The position numbers and the translations under genes are program-made. 64,000 nucleotides of DNA, taken from contig CAVZBZ010000015.1 in the NCBI GenBank assembly GCA_963773665.1, forward strand, positions 14,471-78,470. The letters run 5' to 3'. Positions 52,148 through 60,038 of this stretch are shown here, in pieces. A model generated the notes under the pieces. That model made no database searches, was not told the DNA's origin, and saw nothing but the letters and a program-made list of their open reading frames with translations. Origin of the DNA: DATJLY01 sp963773665. Lineage in GTDB: Bacteria; Pseudomonadota; Alphaproteobacteria; ATCC43930; CGMCC-115725. The first letter of the stretch is position 1; each line of letters begins with the position of its first letter.

Positions 52148-53530
52148 TCAGGCCGGGCTTATGTCGAAGGTCTCGCGGCCGAGTTTGGGGTCAGGCTCGA
52201 CCGCCAATGCCCGGCCGAGCCGTGCCTCCAATTCGAGCCGCGCCGCGCGCGCGGGCCCGTCGGCGAGCGCAGCCACTACCTCGGGCGCGGCGCGGAGTGC
52301 GAAGGCGCGCGCGGGCTCGGCCCGCGCCGCGCACGCGAGATCGCGCAGCGCCGCGAGCGCCACGGTGAGCGCGGTCTTGACGCGGCCGCCATCCTGCCCG
52401 CGCTCGAACAGGATTTCCTCGAGCGCGGGGTGGCGGCGCTTCCGCACGAGTTCCATATGGCCGAGCCGCGTCCAGCCGAGCAGATCGGGCGCGGCCGGAT
52501 CGCGCGCGAGCGCACGGCGCAGTTCCGCCCCGACCCGTTCGCGCTCGGCCTTGCCCTTCATGCCGATGAAATCGACGACGATGGGGCCGGAGATGTTGCG
52601 AATGCCGATCTGCCTCGCGGCCTCGCGCGCGGCGGCAAGATTCGTCGCCATCGCGGGCGCGCCGCCGCTGTCGACGTCGATCAGGGTCGCGGCGGATGTC
52701 GTCTCGATGATGAGCGCGCCGCCGCCCGCGAGCGCCACGCGCGGCGCGAGCGCGGCCGCGAGTTGGGCGGCCACTCCCTCGCGCTCGAACAGCGGCTCGG
52801 TCCCGGCATAAAGCTCGAGCGCGTCGGCAAGGGCGGGGCGATGCCGCGAGAGAAACCCGCGCACCGTAGCGTAAGCGGCGCGGTCGTCGATCACGATGCG
52901 CTGTGGCGGCGGCTGGAGAAGCGCTGCGAGAAGCTCGGGCAAGGGTCCCGCCTCCGGATCGAGTGCCACGGGCGGCCGCGCGCTGCGGCGCGCTTCGATC
53001 GCCTTCCAGCGCGCGCGCAGCGAGGATATGTCGGCGGCGAGATCGGATCGTTGGGCGCCCTTCGCCTCGGCGCGGATGCGGAATCCTTCGCCGGGCTCGG
53101 CCAACTGCTCGACGGCGGCGACAAGACGGAAGCGCTCGTCGGAAGCGAGCGAGCGGGCGGCGTCGATCTTCCCTCCGGGCACCAAATCCACAAGCGCGCC
53201 GCCGAGCCTGATGCGCAGGCTGACGCCCGTCGCCTTGTCGGCGCGCGCTTCCTTCGTGACCTGGACGAGCACCGCCTTTCCCTCGGTCAATCCGGCAAGG
53301 AGGTTGGGTGCCGCATCCTCCGCGCTCAAGAACGCAGGCCGCGCCTCACCGATCTCGACCAGCGCCGCCGGCAAGTCGGGCTTCAGCGCGACGATGCGGC
53401 CCAAAAAGATCGTGCCGACGCGCGCGTTGCTGCCCTCGCGCGCGATCCGCAGCTCGACGAGCTGCCCGCGCTCGACGCGCGCGGCCCACACCTCGCCCGG
53501 CGAAACCGCGAGCAGGAGATCGCCGCTCAC
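52148..53530 (-). CDS. Ribonuclease E/G family protein
   Basis: This 460-residue protein has an N-terminal S1-type region (VGTIFLGRIVALKPDLPAAL, VEIGEARPAFL) and the catalytic DNase I-like part with the metal-binding aspartates in LIDVDSGGAP and VVDFIGMKGKAERER. It is shorter than RNase E and lacks the CPxCxG zinc-link, as do other short alphaproteobacterial paralogues beside maf. It probably trims rRNA or degrades RNA in the cytoplasm. The GTG at 53530 overlaps the maf stop (GTGA). The N-terminus is tightly set by the first strand DLLLAVSPGEVWAARVE. Confidence 0.88.
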   Translation of the reverse strand: MSGDLLLAVSPGEVWAARVERGQLVELRIAREGSNARVGTIFLGRIVALKPDLPAALVEIGEARPAFLSAEDAAPNLLAGLTEGKAVLVQVTKEARADKATGVSLRIRLGGALVDLVPGGKIDAARSLASDERFRLVAAVEQLAEPGEGFRIRAEAKGAQRSDLAADISSLRARWKAIEARRSARPPVALDPEAGPLPELLAALLQPPPQRIVIDDRAAYATVRGFLSRHRPALADALELYAGTEPLFEREGVAAQLAAALAPRVALAGGGALIIETTSAATLIDVDSGGAPAMATNLAAAREAARQIGIRNISGPIVVDFIGMKGKAERERVGAELRRALARDPAAPDLLGWTRLGHMELVRKRRHPALEEILFERGQDGGRVKTALTVALAALRDLACAARAEPARAFALRAAPEVVAALADGPARAARLELEARLGRALAVEPDPKLGRETFDISPA

Positions 53531-54132
53531 GGCGCGCGCGGCAGACGCCGCGCCGGCCGATAACCGTGCCCGGCGAGAAGCTGCGCCGTCTCGTAGAGCG
53601 GCAATCCGACGACATTGGAATATGACCCGCCGACAAAGCTGACGAAGCGTGCGGCGAGGCCCTGGATCGCATAGCCGCCGGCTTTGCCGCGCCATTCGCT
53701 TGATGCGACGTAGTCGTCGATCTCGGAGGGATCGAGCCGCTTCAGGGCGACGACCGTCTCGATTCTCCGCACGGCAATGCCGCCCGAAGGCGTCACCAGC
53801 GCGATCCCGCCATGGACGCGGTGGCGGCGGCCGGACAGAAGCGTAAGGCAGCGCCGCGCCGTCTCCGCGTCTTCGGCCTTGGGCAGGATGCGGCGGCCCA
53901 ATGAAACGACCGTGTCGGCGGCCAGCACGAAGGCGCCCTCGTGCCGCGCCGCGACCGCGCGCGCCTTGGCGGCGGCGAGCCTGAGCGCGTGGCGCGCCGG
54001 CAGCTCGCGCGGCAGCGGCGTCTCGTCGAGCGCGGCGGGATCGACGATGTCGGGAGAGAGTGCGATTTGCGTCAGGAGGTCGAGGCGGCGCGGCGAAGCC
54101 GATGCCAGGACGAGGCGCGGCTCGTCCGCCAA
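53527..54132 (-). CDS. maf: Maf-family nucleoside triphosphate pyrophosphatase
   Basis: This 201-residue protein has the Maf signature LVLASASPRRLDLL, the catalytic Asp in VLAADTVVSLGRRILPK, and GYAIQGLAARFVSFVGGSYS, NVVGLPLYE. Maf proteins hydrolyse non-canonical or methylated (d)NTPs and have been linked to septum inhibition. The start is a TTG at 54132, two bases after the infA stop; upstream in-frame codons would lie inside infA. It overlaps the RNase start. Confidence 0.92.
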   Translation of the reverse strand: MADEPRLVLASASPRRLDLLTQIALSPDIVDPAALDETPLPRELPARHALRLAAAKARAVAARHEGAFVLAADTVVSLGRRILPKAEDAETARRCLTLLSGRRHRVHGGIALVTPSGGIAVRRIETVVALKRLDPSEIDDYVASSEWRGKAGGYAIQGLAARFVSFVGGSYSNVVGLPLYETAQLLAGHGYRPARRLPRAP

Positions 54133-54134
54133 GG

Positions 54135-54353
54135 CTACTTGAAGCGGAAGGTGATGCGGCCCTTCGTCAGGTCGTACGGGGTCATCTCGACATTGACCCG
54201 GTCGCCCGCGAGGACGCGAATGCGGTTCTTGCGCATCTTGCCCGAGGTGTGCGCCAGCACCTCGTGCTCGTTGTCGAGCTTCACCCGGAACATCGCGTTC
54301 GGCAGAAGCTCGGTAACGGTACCCGAGAATTCGATCAGGTCTTCTTTTACCAT
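54135..54353 (-). CDS. infA: Translation initiation factor IF-1
   Basis: This 72-residue protein matches IF-1 throughout: MVKEDLIEFSGTVTELLPNA, VLAHTSGKMRKNRIRVLAGD and MTPYDLTKGRITFRFK. It binds the 30S A site during initiation. In alphaproteobacteria infA sits beside maf and a low-molecular-weight phosphatase gene, as here. Confidence 0.97.
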   Translation of the reverse strand: MVKEDLIEFSGTVTELLPNAMFRVKLDNEHEVLAHTSGKMRKNRIRVLAGDRVNVEMTPYDLTKGRITFRFK

Positions 54354-54417
54354 GCGGCGCTCTAATCCCCTCGTTCCCCTTGGATAGCACAGAAGATCGC
54401 CATGCGACCGTCCGCGG

Positions 54418-54870
54418 TCAAGTCCCTCGGCTGCCGAGCGGGTCGCGCGGCGGAAAACGCTCGAGGATGCGCCTCCGCAAAAGGTCGCGCACCGTGCGGT
54501 AGGCGGCAAGGCGCTCCTCGCGGCTTCCCTCGACCGCGGTCGCGTCGTACATCGGCCAGAATTCGACCTCGCACGCCATGGTGCGGGTAAGCTCGACCGC
54601 CTTGTGCTGCGCCTCGGGCGAAAGCGAGACGACGAGATCGTAGGATGTATCCTCGAGCGCCTCGAACACCTTCGGCTCGTGCGCGGATATGTCGATGCCG
54701 ATCTCGGCCATGACGGCGACGGCGAAGGGATCGAGATGCCCCTCGCGCACGCCCACCGAGTCGACATAGATGCGACGGGGATGCAGCTGCCGCAGCATCG
54801 CAGCGGCCATGGGCGAGCGGATCGAATTGAAGCTGCAGGCGAAGAGCACGCTCGACGGCAGCCGCGCCAC
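54418..54870 (-). CDS. Low-molecular-weight protein tyrosine phosphatase-like protein
   Basis: This 150-residue protein has the phosphatase loop as CSFNSIRSPMAAAM (C-x5-R-S) at residues 12-18 and a DP pair in the C-terminal half (PPRDPL). This phosphatase/arsenate-reductase fold hydrolyses phosphotyrosine or reduces arsenate; the alphaproteobacterial member beside infA has no assigned substrate. The GTG at 54870 lies just after the UPF0262 stop. Confidence 0.85.
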   Translation of the reverse strand: MARLPSSVLFACSFNSIRSPMAAAMLRQLHPRRIYVDSVGVREGHLDPFAVAVMAEIGIDISAHEPKVFEALEDTSYDLVVSLSPEAQHKAVELTRTMACEVEFWPMYDATAVEGSREERLAAYRTVRDLLRRRILERFPPRDPLGSRGT

Positions 54871-54874
54871 GGGC

Positions 54875-55351
54875 TCACCCTCTGATATGCAGCACGCAGA
54901 GCAGCGTGAAGAGCCGCCGCGCCGTGTTGAAATCGATGGCGATGCGGTCGGCCAAGCGCTCGCGCAGCAGGTCCGAGCCCTCGTCGTGGAGCGCGCGGCG
55001 GCCCATGTCGATCGCCTCGATGCGCGACGGGCTCGCGCTGCGGATCGCGTTGTAATAGCTCTCGCACACGAGGAAGTAGTCCTTGACGATGCCGCGAAAC
55101 GGCGCGAGCGGCAGCACGACGCGCTCGAGCGAGTGCGCGTCCTTGTCGCGGATGTCGAGGGCGAGCCGGTTGTCCTCGATGCCGAGATGGAGGTGAAAGG
55201 GGCCGGGCACGCGCGACACCGGGGCGAAGCTGTTCTCCTCGAGCAGATCGAAGATCGCGACGGCGCGCTCGTGCTCGATATCGGCGTTGCGCCGCACCAC
55301 CGTGCGCTCGTCGAGCGTGATCTCTGCGATGCGGTGCGAGCTCTCCGCCAC
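54875..55351 (-). CDS. UPF0262 family protein
   Basis: This 158-residue protein has the UPF0262 pattern: HRIAEITLDERTVVRRNADI, ERAVAIFDLLEENSF, GPFHLHLGIEDNRLALDI and LVCESYYNAIRSASPSRIEA. The family is confined mainly to Alphaproteobacteria and has no known function. It lies between hisD and the phosphatase gene, its usual place. The GTG at 55351 is three bases from the hisD stop. Confidence 0.92.
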   Translation of the reverse strand: MAESSHRIAEITLDERTVVRRNADIEHERAVAIFDLLEENSFAPVSRVPGPFHLHLGIEDNRLALDIRDKDAHSLERVVLPLAPFRGIVKDYFLVCESYYNAIRSASPSRIEAIDMGRRALHDEGSDLLRERLADRIAIDFNTARRLFTLLCVLHIRG

Positions 55352-55354
55352 CGC

Positions 55355-56656
55355 TCAGCCGCGCGGCAGGTTGAGGCGGATCGCGATCGAGAGTGCGTGC
55401 GCGTCGAGCCCTTCTGCGCGCGCCAATGTCAGCGCCGCGGGGCCAAGGGCGCGCAAGCTCGCCGGATCGCAGCCGAGGATCGAGGTGCGCTTCAGGAAAT
55501 CGAGCACGCCAAGGCCCGAGGAAAAGCGCGCGCTGCGCGAGGTCGGCAGCACGTGGTTCGGGCCGCCGACGTAATCTCCCACCGCCTCCGGCGTGTAGCG
55601 GCCCAGGAAGATGGCGCCGGCATTGCGGATTTTTGCGGCGAGCCGCTCCGGGTTTTCGACGGCGAGCTCGACATGCTCTGGCGCGATGCGGTCGATGAGC
55701 GCGGGCGCCTCGGCGAGATCGCGCACGCGGACGATCGCGCCGTGCTTTCGCCAGCTTGCGCCGGCGATGTCCTGGCGCGGCAGCGTGGCGAGCGTGCGCT
55801 CGACCGCTTCGGCGGCGCGGTCGGCGAAATCGGCGTCGTCGGTCACGAGGATCGACTGCGCCGCCTCGTCATGCTCGGCCTGCGCCAGAAGGTCGGCCGC
55901 AATCCAGGCGGGATCGTTGGCGCGGTCGGCAACGACCAGCACCTCGGACGGCCCGGCGATCATGTCGATGCCGACCGCGCCGAAGACTCGTCGCTTCGCC
56001 GCCGCGACATAGGCGTTGCCCGGCCCGACGATCTTGTCCACGGGCGCGATCGTCGCGGTGCCGTAAGCAAGCGCCGCCACGGCCTGCGCGCCGCCGACGC
56101 GGTAGATCTCGTCGGCGCCGGCGAGCTTCGCCGCGGCGAGCACCAGCGGGTTGAGGTGGCCGCGCGGCGCCGGCACCACCATCGCGACGCGCGCAACCCC
56201 CGCCACCTTCGCCGGCACGATGTTCATCAGCACCGATGAGGGATATGCCGCCGTGCCGCCCGGCACATAGACGCCGACCGCCGCGATCGCCCGCCAGCGC
56301 CATCCTAGCCACACGCCGGCTTCATCGGTGTAGTCGAGATCCTGCGGCAGCTGGCGGCGGTGATAGTCCGCGATGCGCCCGGCGGCGAAGGCGAGCGCGC
56401 TCAGTGCATCGGCGCCGCACTGCGCCTCGGCCGCAGCAATCTCGGAAGGTGCGACCCGCATCGGCACGCGCGCAAGGTCGAGCCGGTCGAAGCGCCGCGT
56501 GAGCTCGACCAGCGCCGCGTCGCCCCGCGCGCGCACGTCGGCGACGATGTCGGCAACGTCGCGATCGACATCTTCCTCGAGCGCGCGCTTGGCATCGAGG
56601 AATGACGCGAACGAAGCTTCGAAACCGGGATCGCGCGTGTCGAGCCTAAGCGGCAT
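55355..56656 (-). CDS. hisD: Histidinol dehydrogenase
   Basis: This 433-residue HisD catalyses the last two steps of histidine synthesis, L-histidinol to L-histidine, with NAD and zinc. Visible motifs are YVPGGTAAYPSSVLMNIVPA, the NAD/substrate segment IAGPSEVLVVAD, the zinc region LLAQAEHDEAAQSILVT and IAPEHVELAVE. Its start overlaps the end of hisG by 11 bases, so hisG and hisD are one transcription unit. Confidence 0.97.
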   Translation of the reverse strand: MPLRLDTRDPGFEASFASFLDAKRALEEDVDRDVADIVADVRARGDAALVELTRRFDRLDLARVPMRVAPSEIAAAEAQCGADALSALAFAAGRIADYHRRQLPQDLDYTDEAGVWLGWRWRAIAAVGVYVPGGTAAYPSSVLMNIVPAKVAGVARVAMVVPAPRGHLNPLVLAAAKLAGADEIYRVGGAQAVAALAYGTATIAPVDKIVGPGNAYVAAAKRRVFGAVGIDMIAGPSEVLVVADRANDPAWIAADLLAQAEHDEAAQSILVTDDADFADRAAEAVERTLATLPRQDIAGASWRKHGAIVRVRDLAEAPALIDRIAPEHVELAVENPERLAAKIRNAGAIFLGRYTPEAVGDYVGGPNHVLPTSRSARFSSGLGVLDFLKRTSILGCDPASLRALGPAALTLARAEGLDAHALSIAIRLNLPRG

Positions 56657-57311
56657 CGGCCGCCTCGCGGAAGCGCTCGATCCAGAAATTGACCTCGGCG
56701 GCGCGCGTCTTGAGCGCGGCGCGGTTGACGATGAGGCGCGAGCTCACGTCGGCCACGTGCTCGATCTCGACGAGCCCGTTCGCCTTCAAGGTCGTGCCGG
56801 TCTGCACCAGATCGACGATGCGGCGGCACAGGCCGATCGACGGCGCCAGTTCCATCGCGCCCTGGAGCTTGATGCATTCGGCCTGGACGCCGCGCGCGGC
56901 GAAATGGCGGCGCGTGATCTCGGGATATTTGGTGGCGACGCGCACGTGGCTCCAGCGAAGCGGGTCGTCCGCGCCCGCGTCCTCCTTGGGCGCGGCCACC
57001 ACCATGCGACAGTGCCCGACATTGAGATCGAGCGGCACGTAGATTTCCGGATAATCGAACTCCATCAGCACGTCGTTGCCGGCGACGCCAAGCTGCGCCG
57101 CGCCGAAGGCGACGAATGTGGCGACGTCGAAATTCCGGACGCGAATCACGTCGAGGCCGGGATCGTTCGTGGCAAAGCGCAGCTGGCGCGTGTCCGGATC
57201 GTCGAACTCGGGCTCGATCTCGATCTTGGCGCGCGCCAGGACCGGCATCACCTCGGAGACGATGCGGCCTTTCGGCAGCGCCAGGACCAGCTTTTCATTC
57301 GCGCGCATCAT
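56646..57311 (-). CDS. hisG: ATP phosphoribosyltransferase, short form
   Basis: This 221-residue HisG starts the histidine pathway by joining ATP and PRPP. LVLALPKGRIVSEVMPVL and VRNFDVATFVAFGAAQLGV are present, and the PRPP loop appears as DLVQTGTTLKANGL. It lacks the C-terminal regulatory domain, so by family knowledge it should need HisZ, which is not in the window. It overlaps hisD. Confidence 0.95.
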   Translation of the reverse strand: MMRANEKLVLALPKGRIVSEVMPVLARAKIEIEPEFDDPDTRQLRFATNDPGLDVIRVRNFDVATFVAFGAAQLGVAGNDVLMEFDYPEIYVPLDLNVGHCRMVVAAPKEDAGADDPLRWSHVRVATKYPEITRRHFAARGVQAECIKLQGAMELAPSIGLCRRIVDLVQTGTTLKANGLVEIEHVADVSSRLIVNRAALKTRAAEVNFWIERFREAADAA

Positions 57312-57408
57312 GCGGCAAGCCTAGCGTCCGGCGGCCGATCGAGGCAAATTGGCTTCGTTCCGCAGTTCCGTCCGCCGGGTGACCGCGAACGGCGTACGCC
57401 GCGCCGCC

Positions 57409-57843
57409 TCACTCCTTCTCGGCGACTTCGTGGCGCGGGCGCCATTGGGTGGGCCAGGGCTCGCCCATATCGTCGAGGCGGCATTCGATGCCGTCCGTGT
57501 CGAGGCGGATCGAGCTGCCGCCGGAAAAATCGAGATAGATGGTCTCGCCCTCGGCGCGGAGCGCCAGGAGCACGAGGATGCGTTCGCCGTCCGAGGGCGA
57601 GAAGCCCCGGCGCTGCACGCGCGCGACGCCGTCGATGCAGAGGCCCGTAAGCGTGCGCTGGTGATTGTCGCGCTCGCCGTCCTCTTTCGGCTCCCACCGA
57701 AAACGGTTGAGGACGAGGACGAAGCGGCGCTCGTCCGGCAGATAGGCCATCTCCGCGACCGGCACGAGCGCGTCCTGGAGGATCGTCGAGATTACCGCGA
57801 GATCGTCGCCGTCGATCGCGCGAAGCTTGAGGCCGGACGCCAT
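57409..57843 (-). CDS. DUF2948 family protein
   Basis: This 144-residue protein matches DUF2948, an alphaproteobacterial family of unknown function encoded between murA and hisG: LKLRAIDGDDLAVISTILQD, VPVAEMAYLPDERRFVLVL and NRFRWEPKEDGERD, with ILVLLALRAEGETIYLDFSG near the end. It is predicted to be soluble. It lies 15 bases from murA and is probably co-transcribed with it. Confidence 0.92.
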   Translation of the reverse strand: MASGLKLRAIDGDDLAVISTILQDALVPVAEMAYLPDERRFVLVLNRFRWEPKEDGERDNHQRTLTGLCIDGVARVQRRGFSPSDGERILVLLALRAEGETIYLDFSGGSSIRLDTDGIECRLDDMGEPWPTQWRPRHEVAEKE

Positions 57844-57858
57844 GGCGCGGAAGACGGC

Positions 57859-59148
57859 TCAGCCCTCGCCGGGCAGGCGCTCGATCGCGGCGCCGCACGC
57901 GGCGAGCTTGTCCTCGATCCGCTCGTAGCCGCGGTCGAGGTGATAGACGCGGTTGACGACCGTCTCGCCCTCGGCGGCGAGCCCGGCGAGGACGAGCGAG
58001 ACGGACGCGCGCAGGTCGGTCGCCATCACCGGCGCGCCGGTGAGGTGCGCGACCCCGCGCACCATGGCCGAGGCGCCGTGCACGTTGATGTTGGCGCCCA
58101 TGCGGCACAGTTCCGGCACGTGCATGAAACGGTTCTCGAAGATCGTCTCGGTAATCATCGCGGCGCCGTCCGCCGTGCTCATGAGCGCCATCATCTGCGC
58201 CTGGAGATCGGTCGGGAAGCCCGGGAACGGCTCGGTCATCACATCGACGCCCTTGATGCGGCCGTTGCGCCGCCGCACGCGCAGCGCGTCGTTGGTCGTC
58301 TCGACCGCGACGCCGGCGCTCTCGAGGGTGCGCGCCACCGCCGCCACGAGATCCTGATCGGCGCCGACGAGGTCGAGCGCGCCGTCCGTGATCGCCGCCG
58401 CCATCATGTAGGTGCCGATTTCGATCCGGTCGGGAATGACGGTGTGCTCGGCGCCGGTGAGGCGCTCGACGCCGCTGATGCGCACGCGGTCGGTGCCGGC
58501 ACCGTCGATCGCCGCACCCATCGCCCTGAGGCAGCGCGCGAGATCGACGATCTCGGGCTCGCGCGCGGCATTGACGAGAACGGTCTCGCCGCGGGCGAGC
58601 GTCGCCGCCATCATCAGGCTCTCGGTGGCGCCGACCGAGACCGTCGGAAACACGATCTCGGCGCCGACGAGGCCTTCCGGGGCGCGCGCCTCGATATAGC
58701 CCTGCGCCAGTTCGACCGTGGCGCCCAGACGCTGCAGCCCCTTGATGTGGAGGTCGACCGGCCGCGTGCCGATGGCGCAACCGCCCGGGAGCGACACCCG
58801 CGCCTGGCCGAAGCGCGCGACGAGCGGCCCCAGCACCAGCACGGAGGCGCGCATCTTGCGCACCAGGTCGTAGGGCGCCGTGGTCGAGACGATGCGGCGC
58901 GCGTCGAGCACCAGGACCTGGCCCGGCTCGTCCTCGCGCTCGGCGCCGCGCATCGTCACCGAGACGCCGTGCTGCACCAGAAGATGCGCCATGGTGGTGA
59001 TGTCGGCGACGCGCGGCACGCGCCGCAGGATGAGCGGCGCGTCAGTGAGGAGCGCCGCCGTCATGAGCGGCAAGGCGGCGTTCTTGGCGCCGCCGATCGG
59101 GATGCGGCCTTTGAGCGGCACGCCGCCGCGAATGCGAATTCTGTCCAT
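57859..59148 (-). CDS. murA: UDP-N-acetylglucosamine 1-carboxyvinyltransferase
   Basis: This 429-residue MurA transfers enolpyruvate to UDP-GlcNAc, the first committed step of peptidoglycan synthesis. IPIGGAKNAALPLMTAALL holds the Lys-Asn pair, and the catalytic Cys is in SLPGGCAIGTRPVDLH, so fosfomycin sensitivity at this residue is expected. GTYMMAAAITDGALDL and FPTDLQAQMMALM are also conserved. The ATG at 59148 begins MDRIRIRGG, standard for the family. Confidence 0.97.
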   Translation of the reverse strand: MDRIRIRGGVPLKGRIPIGGAKNAALPLMTAALLTDAPLILRRVPRVADITTMAHLLVQHGVSVTMRGAEREDEPGQVLVLDARRIVSTTAPYDLVRKMRASVLVLGPLVARFGQARVSLPGGCAIGTRPVDLHIKGLQRLGATVELAQGYIEARAPEGLVGAEIVFPTVSVGATESLMMAATLARGETVLVNAAREPEIVDLARCLRAMGAAIDGAGTDRVRISGVERLTGAEHTVIPDRIEIGTYMMAAAITDGALDLVGADQDLVAAVARTLESAGVAVETTNDALRVRRRNGRIKGVDVMTEPFPGFPTDLQAQMMALMSTADGAAMITETIFENRFMHVPELCRMGANINVHGASAMVRGVAHLTGAPVMATDLRASVSLVLAGLAAEGETVVNRVYHLDRGYERIEDKLAACGAAIERLPGEG

Positions 59149-59222
59149 AGCGCGATTTTAGAGCGGATTGCGGCGGAAGTGAGTGCGGAAAAGTGGTTCG
59201 GCGCGGTCGCTGCGCGGCCCCC

Positions 59223-59378
59223 TCACCCTTCCCTCTCCCCGGCGGGGAGAGGGTTTTCCTCGGAGCGCGCTTCCTCCGCCTCGCGGCTGCGCGCCTGGTC
59301 CTTGCGGCGGGCGAGATTGGACTTGAGCCGGGCGGCGAGTCGCGCTTCGCGCAGGGCCGCCTTGTCGGGAGGTTTCAT
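59223..59378 (-). CDS. Small basic/charged protein next to murA, C-terminus formed by a palindromic repeat
   Basis: This 51-residue ORF begins KPPDKAALREARLAARLKSN and continues LARRKDQARSREAEEARSEE, a highly charged helical pattern like the small uncharacterised proteins often found beside murA in Alphaproteobacteria. Its last residues (NPLPAGEREG) and TGA come from the palindromic repeat at 59231-59253, so the ancestral end may have been replaced. It is co-directional with murA, 74 bases upstream of it. Its expression is unproven. Confidence 0.55.
   Translation of the reverse strand: MKPPDKAALREARLAARLKSNLARRKDQARSREAEEARSEENPLPAGEREG
59231..59253. repeat. Palindromic repeat (REP-like)
   Basis: CCCTCTCCCC and GGGGAGAGGG form a perfect 10-bp stem around a three-base loop, followed by TTTT on the + strand. 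This sequence type is a widespread dispersed palindrome in GC-rich proteobacteria. It lies inside the 3' end of the 51-codon ORF. It could also act as a + strand terminator, but no + strand gene reads into it. Confidence 0.75.
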
Positions 59379-59416
59379 CCCAAGGAACCGTGGCGCCCGG
59401 CGCCCTTCCGGTCAAC

Positions 59417-59638
59417 CTACTCCTGCACCTTGAGTTCGGCGTGATGGGCGAGGATGAGGGCCACGGCGCGCTTGGCGGAATATTCCGGCGCCTGCTCGGG
59501 ATGATGGCGGCGCCAGGCCTCGACCGCGGCGCGATAGCAGTCGACCGCGGAGCGCCCCGCCTCGCGCCCGGCGCGGAAGGCGGCCAGCACGTCGGGCGCG
59601 GCCACGTCGAGATCGTCGGGATTGTTGCTCCAGCCCAT
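59417..59638 (-). CDS. Small uncharacterised protein next to an acyl carrier protein
   Basis: This 73-residue protein begins MGWSNNPDDLDVAAPDVLAA and continues with helical segments (FRAGREAGRSAVDCYRAAVE, AWRRHHPEQAPEYSAKRAVA). No known motif is seen. It starts four bases after the ACP stop and is probably co-translated with it. Soluble and helical; function unknown. Confidence 0.65.
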   Translation of the reverse strand: MGWSNNPDDLDVAAPDVLAAFRAGREAGRSAVDCYRAAVEAWRRHHPEQAPEYSAKRAVALILAHHAELKVQE

Positions 59639-59642
59639 GCGC

Positions 59643-59897
59643 TTACGCCATCGCCGCTTCGGTCTTGTCGAGCACGAGATCGACGAGATCGCCCGCGCAG
59701 GCGACCCGCTCCGCCTCACGGGAGCATATCCGGATGCCGAACCGCACCTCGGCGGCGGCGAGGATCGCAACCTGGGCAAGGCTGTCCCAGGCCGGAAGCG
59801 AGCCCGGACCCGCCGCTTCCGAGAGCACCGCATCCTCGCATCCGAGCACGTCGCGCACGATGTCGCCGAGCACGACATAGGCGTCTTCCCGGGTCAT
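59643..59897 (-). CDS. Acyl carrier protein-like (phosphopantetheine-binding) protein
   Basis: This 84-residue protein has the four-helix ACP pattern with the phosphopantetheine attachment Ser in PAWDSLAQVAILAAAEVRFG (DSL motif). The first helix is DAYVVLGDIVRDVLG. It is not the housekeeping AcpP, whose DSLD motif and acidic second helix are absent. No ketosynthase, adenylation or acyltransferase gene is nearby; the only partner is the 73-residue protein downstream. An acyl or aminoacyl carrier role is likely, target unknown. The hairpin GGGCGGC/GCCGCCC at 59921-59936 lies just upstream. Confidence 0.8.
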   Translation of the reverse strand: MTREDAYVVLGDIVRDVLGCEDAVLSEAAGPGSLPAWDSLAQVAILAAAEVRFGIRICSREAERVACAGDLVDLVLDKTEAAMA

Positions 59898-60038
59898 TGA
59901 GACGAACCTGTCCTCCCTCCGGGCGGCAGGCCGCCCGTCCGGTTAGGGTAACAAGCCTCCTCCCATCCCGTTCCCGGCCCGTGGAAGGGGCCACTCCTTC
60001 GGTCTATGCTCCCTGTGCAGAACCAGGGAGCGAACGGG

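Noticed and set aside
59231..59257. Rho-independent terminator for a + strand gene.
   Set aside because: The stem plus TTTT fits, but no + strand gene precedes it; the palindromic-repeat reading is simpler.
59921..59936. Hairpin upstream of the acyl carrier gene as an operator or riboswitch.
   Set aside because: A single GC-rich stem of six to seven pairs is too common in this composition to call without conservation data.
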